Positions 42,337 to 53,128 are shown, counted from the stretch's first letter. The stretch is DNA of 64,000 nt from Ariolimax columbianus (GCA_036924085.1 JAVGWX010000009.1:62195012-62259011); one strand, 5' to 3'. Made by a program: numbers and translations. The notes: generated by a model not told the origin, from the sequence alone.

Positions 42337-43107
42337 TAGAAAGTGGATTTGGCAATTATCGCCAAAGTGTGTGCAGCCTAAATTAAAATAGAAAAAACTA
42401 GACTAATACAAACTCAGAGCTCTAAAATGGTTTGCCAATAGTCGCAGAAATATTACAAACAGCAAATTTGAAAAAAATGATTCGGAACAAAGTAAAGAAA
42501 TAGAAAACTGCTCCGTTGTTTGAGTGTCTGACATAGTACAAGAAGGTTTACACAACAGGATTATCCCCAGAAGATTGATCAACGGAGTCTGGCTATGTAG
42601 TTCTGAAACAAACGGTGGCTGACCAACATTACCTGAAAGGACTAGCGAAAAAGTCTTAGCCGTTGCGTAAATATTCTGAGAGATTAAAACGTGTGTGCAA
42701 TTTTCCACGCGGCAGTAAATCAACAACTTTCTTTTCCCAAAAAAAACTTTAGCGTTACAACAAAATATAAAATGTAACAAATTATTTGTTTTTAAGTAAT
42801 TTTAAATACTATTAAATGTACTGACAAAACGATAGAGGCGGGAGTTCTGGCTAGAGATCAAGAGTCTTACAGATTGGCTGTTGTAAGATGGACGTTCTGC
42901 AAAGTTCATGCTTCATGATGATGATAATGATTAAATGTATAATATTATAATTAACAATACAATAATACTATATTATTACTACAATAATACTATATTATTA
43001 CTACAAAATATATAATAATTATTTATATGAGTATCTGTGAGCGGCAAATCGGATATTGTTTGAGGCGGAAGTTGTTCTTCGAGGTGATATTTATTAAATA
43101 AGATGGG
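42337..43107. other. No supported gene; AT-rich ATATTATTACTACAATA duplication
   Basis: Near 42955-43005, ACAATAATACTATATTATTACT is present twice. The minus ORF at 42403-42780 has no recognisable domain. Confidence 0.4.
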
Positions 43108-43377
43108 GGGACGGCGTGGCCTAGTGGTTAAGTGGCACGGCTCACAACCAGAAGGTGCTGGGTTCATTCCCCATCACAGCACCGGCCGTTACCCTAGGGA
43201 AGCAAACCCTTAGAAAATGCAGGAGGAAGCAGACCCTTACATAAAATGCTTGCTGAAGTCGGATGCACTGGGCCGATAGGCGCAAAATAAAAACCACAGT
43301 GTAACGCACACCCGCTTTGGGGAATAGAGAAATAAGGCGAACGCAAGAAAGAAGAGAAAAAAAAAAAAAAAAAAAAA
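43108..43377 (+). repeat. SINE B, full-length, tRNA-derived, with poly(A) tail
   Basis: Box A GGCCTAGTGGTTAAGTGGC and box B GGGTTCATTCCCC are spaced as in a tRNA. The body includes the shared central block (43243-43290) and the element ends in about 22 A residues. It is flanked by AAGATGGG at 43100-43107 and 43377-43384, a short target-site duplication. Confidence 0.88.
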
Positions 43378-43384
43378 AGATGGG

Positions 43385-43790
43385 TGTTTAGGGCTTAGCT
43401 AGAAAGATACATACATACACACAAGTAAGACAAATATTCCAGAAAGTTCACTAAAAGAAAAGAAGAGAAGACGAGCGAAAAAATCTGAAAGGAGTGATTG
43501 AATAATGATTAGTTTGTTCATCTAAACTCCTGATTTCCGCAAGGCAATCAATCTAACATTGATACACCAGACAAGACGAGAAAGTGAATGTATTCAATTT
43601 AAAACTGAACAAAGGTATCCACAACGATGCAAATTCTAGAAATACAGAAAGAAAAACAACCGAATGAAAAAGGGAATTAAGTTAGCGTAATTGTACAATA
43701 AATATCATTGTCAACACAGAATCACATTGAATATCGTTACTCACTCATACATACACACACACACACACACATTAACATACAAAATGCGTT
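43385..43790. other. No feature recognised
   Basis: A-rich sequence with a CA run at about 43755. No gene. Confidence 0.35.
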
Positions 43791-43798
43791 CTCTTAAA

Positions 43799-44450
43799 AC
43801 AGTGTTTCCCAATCACCGGTCCGCGGGCCGGTGGCGGTCCACATGAATTTTCTACCGGTCCACGAAAAAGTTATTGCGGCGTGACCCCTTGATGGAAGAC
43901 ATCAACTTATGCGCAATAAATTGTCGTGCAAAAAACAACCTGATCGAGTTGTCTTCTCATGTCGATCTGTTGACCAAACATAAAATGCAATTAATGTCTC
44001 AATGTTGGATATCACTGGAAAACGAATATCCAGAGCTATACAATTGCCTGTTCTATTTCCGACTACCTAATTGCGTGAGAAGACTTTTTCAACCAGTCAG
44101 TAACCATTATCAAACAAAGAAACAGAATGAATTTCAGTGCACCACTTTGTCTCTCAAAAACAACGTTATCAAATTTTCCAATAAAATAATCAGCAACGCA
44201 TTTCTTACAAACGTTATTAGAATGAAAATTTACTTTCTTAATACGTTGTATTATTATCATTTGTATTCACTGCTGGGTTTCTTTTTTTTTTAAACAATCA
44301 TTGAAGTTTCATTTGATAATATTCGATTTAAAAACGTAAACACAAAATACTATATAAATAACGGTTTTTATTTCTGTCTGAGCTATGCGTGAACAATTGT
44401 TTTTCAAAATTGTCACTGGTCCGCAGGTGTAGAAAAGATGGGAAACACTG
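43799..44450 (+). mobile_element. hAT-type DNA transposon remnant with TIRs and 8-bp TSD
   Basis: The ends are CAGTGTTTCCCA (43800-43811) and its perfect inverse TGGGAAACACTG (44439-44450). CTCTTAAA flanks the element on both sides (43791-43798, 44451-44458), the 8-bp duplication expected of hAT transposons. Subterminal GGTCCGCGGGCCGG and CTGGTCCGCAGG words are typical of this group. Inside, a plus frame (43874-44293) retains LIELSSHVDLLTKH and WISLENEYPEL, which resemble the C-terminal dimerisation part of hAT transposases. The DDE catalytic region and DNA-binding domain are missing, so this is an internally deleted, non-autonomous copy. The left end has one extra A outside the inverted repeat. 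Confidence 0.88.
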
Positions 44451-44458
44451 CTCTTAAA

Positions 44459-45343
44459 CAAATAAATCAGACAAGTAATTAAAAGAAATTATAAGTTCAA
44501 TAAAGGTAACACATTTTTGTTGGAACTATAATTACGGTGCTTATTTCCATTTATGTGGTCCACCGGGAGTAGTTATAGAGCTGAAGAATAAAGACAGCTT
44601 GCCTCAGCAGTCGCCACGCAGTGTACAGACCAGATTTTTTATAATAAATATCGCGAAAGTCACGCATTCGATCTGTTTGGAAGAAACAATGAGAATGCAC
44701 ATAAACAAAAGTACAAAATGCTAGCATCGTTAAGTAGACCAGCAGTTCAAATTCTCAAATAATTAAGATTAAAAATGGGAGTACTAATAATAGTAGATAA
44801 GAAATAATAGTAGATAAGAAATATTATCAGAAAGACGCATATATTCTCAGTGTATTGAAGAAAGAAAGAAAACGTACACGTATGCTAGCTGTCTGGAAGG
44901 AATTTTAAAAAACATACAACAAAGATATGTGTCCTGGGAGAATGGAAGAAAGACAGGAAACAAACAATGCAGACAAATATAGAAGGAATGGAGAAAACAT
45001 GCAATAAAGAAACCTATTTGAACGTTTGGAAAAAATAAAGCACATAAGCACACACACATATCAGAACTGAATTGAACAAAGAAAGCATATTAGTACACGT
45101 ATTCGAACTGTATCAAAGAAAGCAAGAAAATATAAGCATATGTATTCGAGCTTTGTGGAACAAAGCTAGAAAACGTACAAACAGGTATTTACACTCAAAC
45201 TCTCAAAGCTCTACTTTAAAAATGCTAACAATATCAACATTTTATAAAATATCTCAAACACACAGACGCATTATAACTATTTGGGGACAAAAATGAAAAT
45301 TGACATTCATAAACACACACATGCATAGTGCAAACCTCGCTAA
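44459..45343. other. No feature recognised
   Basis: A-rich sequence. The short ORFs are of low complexity. Confidence 0.35.
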
Positions 45344-45495
45344 GTGTATTAATAACTCGAAAATATGTATATAAATAGACGAATACTATCTTAAATATAT
45401 GTTAAAACACGCGCATTGACGTGTATTAATAACTCGAAAATATGTATATAAATAGACGAATACTATCTTAAATATATGTTAAAACACGCGCATTG
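45344..45495. repeat. 77-bp direct tandem duplication
   Basis: GTGTATTAATAACTCGAAAA through AACACGCGCATTG is present twice in direct succession (45344 and 45421) without visible differences, indicating a recent event. Confidence 0.95.
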
Positions 45496-46114
45496 CTCAG
45501 TATGAATTAAAGAATAAAACGCATATGCATGCATCAATACATAAGGCAAATATTTATACTATTGCACTACTCAAATCTCTGAACTACCAATACTTAACAC
45601 ATATCACGAAAACCGTGTATATTCAAACTGCATTAACGAAAAAAATAGAACAAAATCACATAAATTCACACAATTCAAAGCTCATACAGACACAATAACA
45701 GAATAAATATTACTAAAGGCGCATACACTTACAATGTAGAGACAAGAGAAAAACAGACTGCGCATATGAACTCAGTGGCGCGTACACCCACAACGGAAAT
45801 CACTCCAACCGTAACAACTATGTGATAAGGTTATACCTGCAAACCCAGAAGCGGCTGGTTCTCTCCCCTACAACCTGTATCCCTTCGATCTATGACGGTT
45901 CGTGTCAAGCTACCTACACACCGTATGCTGCTAGTGGTAATTCGAGACATAAGCGGACAGGTAATGTTGCTAGTCTACACTTGTGTTTCTGCATTCCTGG
46001 ATAAACTAACTGTCAACAGGTCGCAGATGTTGCACAATAATTGACACGATGCACATTTGATGTATGTTAGCAGGACGTCACCCGAGTGGTTTCCGTGGTG
46101 GTTGCTGTTTGCGA
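45496..46114. other. No feature recognised
   Basis: No supported gene, RNA or repeat. Confidence 0.35.
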
Positions 46115-46575
46115 ATGCCCACAATGAGTAGGTTACTCTTTTGTGCGCCATGAAAAGGACGTTAAGTGGCGGGTTGCAGTAGCTTTCCTCATATCTCGAG
46201 CGTGCTGATTAAGGTGGACCGGGGTCCTCCAGGTGGTTGTGCTATGCTTGGCTTCATCTGCGTATCACTGATTACTACGGGGATCACTTCGTTAGTCAGG
46301 CTGCCATAAAAAGCAGCCCGTTTATAGAGACGGCTGCTAGGAAGCCGAGGTGAAGGTCTTGGCCAGTATATTTTGCCTGACCGTGACTAACATGTCTGAT
46401 CAGTATATTTTGCCTGACCCTGACTAACATGTCTGATTAGTACATGTTGCCTGACCCTGACTAACATGTCATATCAGAATATTTTGCGTAACCAGACGTT
46501 AGTCTTCCTCCCCGGTTTCCGGGGTCAACAGAACAGAACCACTGTTTCCTTTCTTGCATGTCATACAATGCGACT
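46115..46575 (+). repeat. Repeat D with about 3-4 minisatellite units
   Basis: Same order as the 34905 copy: CACAATGAGTAGG, TTAAGTGGCGGGTTG, CGTGCTGATTAAGG, GGGGATCAC, then a GTCTGATCAGTATATTTTGC unit of about 37 bp repeated three to four times (46375-46490), then a post-array segment with TCATACAATGCGACTAAAGAGAGG. Confidence 0.8.
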
Positions 46576-46611
46576 AAAGAGAGGTTTTTCATGGGACAAG
46601 CAAACTGTACA

Positions 46612-46905
46612 TTTGTCTGCGTTCGTCATGAACAAGACACTGCGTCGTAGTTTATAGCGTTGCTGCGGTATCTGCGCCTTTCCATCCGACACATCCAATT
46701 TCAGCATGATTTTCTGGGTACACGCTTTGTCTTCACACTGCGATCCCTATTCTCTTGGCCAGACTACCCTAGTGCAGCAAGTTTCCCAGGCCGCCGCTTG
46801 AAGATGGAATAGGATCGTATTCAGCTGTGGTTGGCTGATCCTGATGCAATCAGCCAGCTATGAGTCGCTGGCTGCTGTCATTGCTTTCGTTGTGCTGCAT
46901 ATTGA
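46612..46905 (-). repeat. Repeat C', minus copy
   Basis: Begins TGTCTGCGTTCGTCATGAAC and carries TAGTTTATAGCGTTGCTGCG, CCTATTCTCTTGGCCAG and CAGCCAGCTATGAGTCG in the usual order. Confidence 0.75.
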
Positions 46906-47250
46906 ATCCCATCATGAACAAACCATTGCTATAAGATTACACCGCAGATGTCCGGAAGCAGGCTTTCCAAAAATCTGGTCAAGGTAAGCCAAATACAGTG
47001 TTGGACCAACGCTTCAACAAACGGAGTGAAGAGGGAAAACGAAGAACAAGAAGAATAATGAGTCGCTGGCTGCTGTCAGCTGATTCACTGTGCTGCACCT
47101 TTAACCCCACCATGAACAATCTATTGCTTGAAACTTCAGATGTCCGGAAGCAGGCTTACCAATAATCTGGTCATGGTAAGCCAAATACAGTGTTGGACCA
47201 ACGCTTCAACATACGGAGCGAAGAGGGAAAAAATAACAAGAACAAGCGGA
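46860..47250. repeat. Direct duplication of about 190 bp
   Basis: 46860-47045 and 47055-47250 share GAGTCGCTGGCTGCTGTCA, GATGTCCGGAAGCAGGCTT, GGTAAGCCAAATACAGTGTTG and GCTTCAACA words in the same order. The duplicated block starts inside the C' element and includes 3' flanking DNA. Confidence 0.8.
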
Positions 47251-47264
47251 ACAAGCAGATCAGC

Positions 47265-47345
47265 AAGCGAAAGAGTGGTTAGAGAGTTTGCTTCTCATTG
47301 CGTTGATACTGGGTTCGTGACACTCTTGTTTGCCCAGATATAAAT
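47265..47345 (+). repeat. tRNA-derived SINE head
   Basis: AAGAGTGGTTAGAGAGTTTG (box A) and CTGGGTTCGTGACAC (box B) at tRNA spacing. The intervening arms do not pair as a tRNA, so this is a SINE relic. Confidence 0.55.
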
Positions 47346-47554
47346 GACTACTCAATTTTACAGTTACATATATAGCTGGAATTAGAACCGACATCATATC
47401 ACCAGAGCGCACCATATGTGCTCAGTCCATTTCGTTGCTGAAAGTCCCGACAAGAGAGGACTACCTCCGTAGCTATCGGCTCAGAAATTTTCCCTTGACT
47501 TTTGCAGTTACCCATTTACTATTGGGTTACAACTCAGATTCCTATCAGCCAGAA

Positions 47555-48045
47555 CACACCTACAAAGAAAATGTGCATGTTTTCAGACTCCAGGGGCTTA
47601 CTCCAAGTCATCTTAAGCCCCAAATAAGATAGACTCTGACACGAAATCAAACACAACATCGGATTGATGTCTCAAAAAACAGATATAGTCCTACATTGGA
47701 TTCCGGCCCACTGTGGGATCTTTAGAAACGAGAAAGCAGACAAGCTCGCAAAATCCGGAAGTCGCGACATACAGACTCGCAATCCACAGAGCTGTAAAGA
47801 AGCAAAGACACTCATCAAACGATCCATGAGGAGAAAATTTATAGACCAGTACGAATACAAGCCAAACAACGGCAGCATAAACAAACTTGCCAGAAATGGG
47901 CAAACACAGATCTTCAGACTCAGAACGGAGCATTGCAGACTCAAGGTCCACCTCCACAGAATGGGTCTCAATGTCACCACTCCGTGAGATTGTGGAGCAC
48001 CCAAGCAAACATCAGAACATATCCATTAGGACTGCCATTCTTATA
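47555..48045 (+). mobile_element. RNase H LINE fragment
   Basis: The plus frame encodes TDIVLHWIPAHCGIFRNEKADKLAKSG, the RNase H end with His and Asp, then KEAKTLIKRSM, IFRLRTEHCRLKVHLHRMGL and, after a frame change, CGAPKQTSEHI. It belongs to the same broad family as the 38130 fragment and differs from the 36118/49452/60432 group. It ends at the GGCG/GGAA microsatellite. Confidence 0.75.
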
Positions 48046-48057
48046 CAGCCCAAAAAG

Positions 48058-48174
48058 AGGCGGGCGGGCGGGCGGGCGAAAGGACGGACGGACGGACGGA
48101 AGGAAGGAAGGAAGGAAGGAAGGAAGGAAGGAAGGAAGGAAGGAAGGAAGGAAGGAAGGAAGGAAGGAAGGAAG
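48058..48174 (+). repeat. (GGCG)n-(GGAC)n-(GGAA)n compound microsatellite
   Basis: Three tetranucleotide blocks follow each other, the last being about 70 bp of GGAA. ORFs with RKEG repeats over it are artefacts. Confidence 0.95.
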
Positions 48175-48794
48175 AACTGGGTTGACTGAAAGAAGCGGTC
48201 ATACAATGAAAAACACGGCTGGCCAAACTGAGATAGACGCGAATCAAATATGGTACATTTGGATTGTAAAACCAAGATCAAAACCAATTAGAAAACTGAA
48301 TTTTGCGCGTGCGTGTACGCGCGCACATATACAGACACCAACGACTGGCAGTACGATGAACGTTTGTTGGTTCGACATTGTCCGGTTCTCCTCTGATACA
48401 AGAACGAAAGACCACAACATATGAAATGCTATCTTGCTAACAGTGATCAAGAATGAAAGCTCACGATACATTTCATTGTCTATCAATCCTCGGGAAAATT
48501 AGAAATTCATGAAATGGCTACTACATCATACAGGATATACTTCCTACAGATTTCTATTAAGCCTAGGCGTCTCTACTCCATACCGAGCCGGATTCTGGAC
48601 TGCGTGAAAGGAGATGCGTGCAATACAATGAGATTGACACACTTCTGCAGCAGTAGGGTTGAGACGTAATATAGTTAACAAGTTAAAGTGGTGCTGAAAA
48701 TCGAAGGTATCTTGAACCGTCAGCGCTATTTTTACTTTAACCAAATCTTCATTGACGTGTCTCGTTTCTTTTCTCTGGGGTCGAAGACGAACTG
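48175..48794. other. No feature recognised
   Basis: Short overlapping ORFs only, and no domains. Confidence 0.35.
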
Positions 48795-48928
48795 AATAAG
48801 ATGATAAGAGTCAGTGACTCATAATTGACTGTTTGCGTCAGAGATATCGAACAAGAGCTGTCCAAGACCCTATGATGGTTCCAAATGCCGGCCCTAGAAA
48901 CAGGCTGCATCCGTGCAACCTGGACGAA
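48795..48928 (+). repeat. Repeat C' head fragment
   Basis: GATGATAAGAGTCAGTGACTC, CAAGAGCTG and AAACAGGCTGCA words match the C' head. It is cut off exactly where SINE B begins, so SINE B may have inserted into it. Confidence 0.6.
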
Positions 48929-48930
48929 GA

Positions 48931-49162
48931 GACGGCGTGGGCTAGTGGTTAAGTGACATGGCTCACAATCCGAAGGTGCTGGGTTCGTTCCCCATCACAG
49001 CAGCGGCCGTTACTTCACGGAAGCAAATCCTTAAAAAATGCAGGAGGAAGCAGACCTTTAAATAAAATGCATGCCGAAGTCGGATGCACTGGGCCGACAG
49101 GCGCAAAATAAAAAGCGTACTGCAACGCACACCATCTTAGAGAATAGAGAAATAAGGTGAAC
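48931..49162 (+). repeat. SINE B, plus copy
   Basis: Box A GGGCTAGTGGTTAAGTGAC and box B GGGTTCGTTCCCC, with the body as at 43108. The poly(A) tail seen in that copy is replaced here by a 15-G run (49163-49177). Confidence 0.82.
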
Positions 49163-49177
49163 GGGGGGGGGGGGGGG

Positions 49178-49451
49178 ATCTGGATGAGATAATATGGATC
49201 AAAGAGAGAATATGGATCGGAGAGAGAAGACAGAATAGTTCCAAAAATATAGTGCTAACACCGGGACTGTGTGTAGAAAGCCGCATATATCTTTGTAAAC
49301 TACAACAGCGTAATTAAAACGTACTTTTCAGGGCGCACAAAAGAGTAAATCTACTCATTGTAAGCGTTCCGCAACAATGACGAAGTCGATCCCGGGACCG
49401 ACCGTGCAACACCTGGCTGAGACACATTTACATCTAATCCTTCTGCCACTC
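49178..49451. other. Repeat D fragment on minus strand, otherwise nothing
   Basis: 49320-49375 carries AGGGCGCACAAAAGAGTAAA, the reverse complement of the start of repeat D. No other feature. Confidence 0.45.
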
Positions 49452-50023
49452 TTCATCTTCTTCTTCGTACGCTGGCGGACGTCAACTTGAATTTGTTCGA
49501 AAAAAAGCAGCTGTCATCATGAGGCTGTCGACACTGCCATAGAGCTTGTCTAGTGTTGCCACTGGTGATGGCCACATGTGCTTTCTCTGGTCCTCGTGTG
49601 TCGGGCAATTTTGCAGCAGGTGTTCAGCGGGCATTTTCCCTGTACCACAGGTGCATTCGTCAGTGCCACCTATCTTCAATTTATTGAATAGATGGTTCCT
49701 CAGTCTATTGTGGCCAGTGCGAAGTCTGAAGACCACGACCTGCTCTCTTCTGTTCAACTGGTAATATGCATCATTTTTTGTGTAGCCAGTGTGCTCTATT
49801 TCCCATTTGGCCATGTATCTGGCCCTAATATACCTTTTGGACTCTTCGTAGGTCACACTAGAATCTGGCTGTGGTAGTCTTGCACCTTCTTTTGTCAGTC
49901 TGTCTGCCTCCTCGTTGCCTTAAATGCTACAGTAGGATGGAACCCACTGTACCACTACTCTTTTTGGTGCGGACTGCTGGCATAGTTGACAGAGTACTGC
50001 TCTTAAATCATTAAGTTCTGTCA
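49452..50023 (-). mobile_element. RNase H LINE, 5'-truncated, 10-bp TSD
   Basis: Minus frames encode TELNDLRAVLCQLC, QWVPSYCSI (where other copies have SHC), GNEEADRL, SVTYEESKRYIRARYMAKW, TGHNRLRNHLFNKL and CTCGTGKMPAEHLLQNC, ending at a GTACGAAGAAGAAG tail. The RNase H His is changed to Tyr and an in-frame stop follows, so it is inactive. TCTGCCACTC occurs at both edges (49442-49451 and 50024-50033), defining a 572-bp insertion. Confidence 0.85.
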
Positions 50024-50033
50024 TCTGCCACTC

Positions 50034-51057
50034 ATACTGCCTGGAACTGATGTCAACGTGGATTGGACGATCAGCTCGACGGTTACCTAGACGGATAACT
50101 TGACTTGTTAAATGTACAATCAAGTAGGCATTAGACTGATGACAGAACGTGGTTTACTATAAGACGAAGATATGGAATGAACTGGGATCGTGCAAGTTTA
50201 AGCATGTTTTACTGTGGTGCTCCTTAGACCATTAAGTTCATCCATATGCGAGTCCTTGGCGTGGTTTGAGTCTGAGACCCGGATACATTCCATTCCATAA
50301 ACAGTAGTTTATTTATCCTGAAAGTAGGTATAACGTCTGAATATCAAAAACAAGTTACAAGTCACGGCACACTAAGCACAAGGGGTCAAGTAATCGATGT
50401 ATACACGAACAGGATCCGAGTCAAGTGTTTGATATATTTTGCGGTTCACTAAGCAGGTATGGCACCACCAAAACATTCCAATGGAGGCAACAAAGAAAAC
50501 GTGACAGGTCGTGACCTCTGCTAATCCCCTCTCAAATCCCCGCGGCCTGGTATTGTAACGAGTCACAAAACTAAATAATGAACGTTTGGCAAAATAGGTA
50601 GAGCACTTGAGTCTACAGCAAAGTGAACTGGTTTGCACATCGGTCACGATTCATTCCAGTCAACGAAGCTGTAACGGAATAAAATTAACGTCAATTAACC
50701 AATCCCCGCCGCTCCTTTCGGGACATATGCCATTAACATCTTTGAATATGTCAGACTTAGATTGTGAGATGGGTGAATCTGGTTTGTGACAAGTTCATTC
50801 TATTGACGAGAAGATTTTGCAACTGTACAACGGAGATCATGTTCTGGTGTTTTTATATTTGATTTGTTTTGATGTATGTAATAAAATGACAATGCTAGCT
50901 TTCAACGTGATGTTGATGTCAAGTACAGCCGTGAAAACAGGCTGCACTTGAACCTGAATGTAGTGCAATTCGAGGCGCATCATACAATTATTAGGATTAC
51001 AATGGCCAAACTGATGTGGCACATCCTGTTTCTGGGATCCCGACAAGGACGATAGAT
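50034..51057. other. No gene; weak tRNA-like SINE relic at 50597-50700
   Basis: GCAAAATAGGTAGAGCACTTG followed by CGATTCATTCCAGTCAACG and AGCTGTAACGG looks like a decayed tRNA-type SINE. The remainder has no supported feature. Confidence 0.4.
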
Positions 51058-51087
51058 GGGGGGGGGGGGGGGGGAGGGGGGGGGGGG
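51058..51087 (+). repeat. G-run (17 G, A, 12 G)
   Basis: A 30-bp guanine run with one A. On the other strand it reads as poly-Pro in ORF 50837-51100. It has strong potential for G-quadruplex formation. Confidence 0.9.
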
Positions 51088-51118
51088 TCTTGATCCGCAT
51101 ATTTCACAAGACTCTAAC

Positions 51119-51884
51119 ACAATCTGATCAGTATGTTTCATCTGTCATTGACTAACATAGTATGATCAGTATATTTCACTTGACCCTGACTATCATAATC
51201 TGATCAGTATATTTCACCTGGCCCCGACTAACATAGTCTGATCAGTATGTTTTATCTTACCCTGAGTAACATAGTCTAATCAGTATGTTTTATCTTACCC
51301 TGACTTACATCGTCTGATCAGTATGTTTTAATTACCCTGACTAACATCGTCTGATTAGTATGTTTTATCTTACCCTGACTAACATCGTCTGATCAGTATG
51401 TTTTATCTTACCCTGATTAATATAGTGTGATCAGTATTCTTCATCTGACCCTGAATAATATAGTGTGATCAGTATTCTTCATCTGATCCTGAATAATATA
51501 GTGTGATCAGTATTCTTCATCTGATCCTGAATAATTTAGTGTGATCAGTATTCTTCATCTGATCCTGAATAATTTAGTGTGATCAGTATTCTTCATCTGA
51601 TCCTGAATAATTTAGTGTGATCAGTATTCTTCATCTGATCCTGAATAATTTAGTGTGATCAGTATTCTTCATCTGATCCTGAATAATATAGTGTGATCAG
51701 TATTCTTCATCTGACCCTGAATAATATAGTGTGATCAGTATTCTTCATCTGATCCTGAATAATTTAGTGTGATCAGTATTCTTCATCTGATCCTGAATAA
51801 TATAGTGTGATCAGTATTCTTCATCTGACCCTGAATAATATAGTGTGATCAGTATTCTTCACCCGTCCCTGACTAACAACAATG
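51119..51884. repeat. 37/38-bp minisatellite, about 20 units (GATCAGTAT family)
   Basis: Units contain TGATCAGTAT and CCTGA-TAA. The left third (to about 51420) has GTTTTATCTTACCCTGACTAAC units like those of repeat D. The right two thirds are a homogenised variant with GTGTGATCAGTATTCTTCATC and CTGAATAAT. It is the third and largest expansion of this unit. Little of the repeat D body is visible beside it. Confidence 0.93.
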
Positions 51885-52139
51885 GGTGTACACATCTGGA
51901 CAAAAATTCATGGGTTAGCCATCAACATCTCTATACAAAAACCGAAAACAAGACATTGGAAAACAATTAAAGAAGCAAAAAACGTATGATACTGAAACAA
52001 GTACCAAATGAGGTATCTTCACAAATATCAACGGAAATCAAAAAGTGATCTAACAGCCAGACAAGGTCACAACTCGAATGGACAATGGCTACTTGATAAC
52101 GAGAATGCTCATTGGTTGTAGTTTAGCAGACCCATGTAT
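51885..52139. other. No feature recognised
   Basis: Nothing is supported between the minisatellite and the CR1-like tail. Confidence 0.3.
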
Positions 52140-52225
52140 CTTGCGTAACTGGTTGTATACAGACTCTGCAGTGTCTTCTAAACCAGTATAAAGACGTTAA
52201 GATAAGTTAAGTTAAGTAAGAAGGA
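52140..52225 (+). mobile_element. CR1-like LINE 3' tail
   Basis: AACTGGTTGTATACAGACTC, CTTCTAAACCAGTATAAAGAC and the GTTAAGATAAGTTAAG end match the reverse complement of 58015-58085, which directly follows a CR1-like coding remnant. Coding sequence is not recognisable here. Confidence 0.6.
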
Positions 52226-52620
52226 AAACTGCATAGCATTATGACAAGTCACTCAATATTGTGGACTTGGATCATTTGAGGTTAAATTACACGAAACGCA
52301 CACATATAAATTGGATGTTTTTCCCAAGAGTATGAATTGCTAACTGCAATGATTGTTTTATTCATAACGAATGGTCATTGTGCTCTGCTCTATACATATA
52401 ACCTAGAAAGGCATTGCAGTTGATTTTCATATTCCAGTTTTATTTGGAGCTTTTCAACTAGTTATCACAATTTTCTTTCGTTTTATCACTGTGGTCCGTC
52501 AGCCTCATTTATAGGACTGTGGTATAAATACCTCTTGTCCTAGCAGACGCAGCGCAGTGCAGGCTAAATTGTAAGTTCACGTTCGATGGAAAGCAAAAAG
52601 CTAGCCGTTACTGGGGTTTC
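52226..52620. other. No feature recognised
   Basis: AT-rich sequence without supported features. Confidence 0.35.
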
Positions 52621-52621
52621 T

Positions 52622-53128
52622 CTTCTTCTTTGGTATTCGCCATTAAAAGGATGTTTGTGACGTTGTGTAGTAGCTAACAGCGAGGCTACGATATCTGCGC
52701 ATTTTGGCTAAACACATCCGATTTCAGCCCGTAGTTTTTTTAGACTGGGCTTCCCTACCCTTTATGATCCTCAATTTCTTAGCCAGGCTGCGTGGTTGCA
52801 GTCCGTTTCCAGAACCGCCACTTTGATGTGTAATAGGATCAGTTATGGGTCAATGACCTTCAAACAAGGAGCCAGCTATGTGTCGCTGTCTGCTGTCAGC
52901 TCATTCACTGCTGTCTGCTGTCAGCTCACTCACTGCTGTCTGCTGTCAGCTGTCAACTCATTCAATGTTGTCTGCTGTCAGCTCATTCACTGCTGCATAT
53001 GTCAGCCCATTCACTGCTGCATCTGTCAGCTCATTCACTGCTGCATCTGTCAGCCCATTCACTGCTGCATCTGTCAGCCCATTCACTGCTGCATCTGTCA
53101 GCCCATTCACTGCTGCATCTTCGGTCTC
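52622..53128 (-). repeat. Repeat C', minus copy, expanded by an internal minisatellite
   Basis: The tail side (TTCTTCTTTGGTATTCGCC, GATATCTGCGCATTTTGGC) and the middle (TTTCTTAGCCAGGCTGC) follow C'. The head region, normally one CTGTCAGC..CATTCACTGCTGCATCTTC word, is repeated about nine times at 52897-53123. Confidence 0.78.
52897..53123. repeat. 24/25-bp minisatellite inside repeat C'
   Basis: Early units read CTGTCTGCTGTCAGCTCATT, later ones TGCATCTGTCAGCCCATTCA. All are versions of the C' head word seen singly in the 21257 and 46612 copies. Confidence 0.9.

Noticed and set aside
44439..44450. Inverted ends as a MITE without coding history
   Set aside because: The interior retains a transposase-like C-terminal frame, so an internally deleted hAT copy is the better description.
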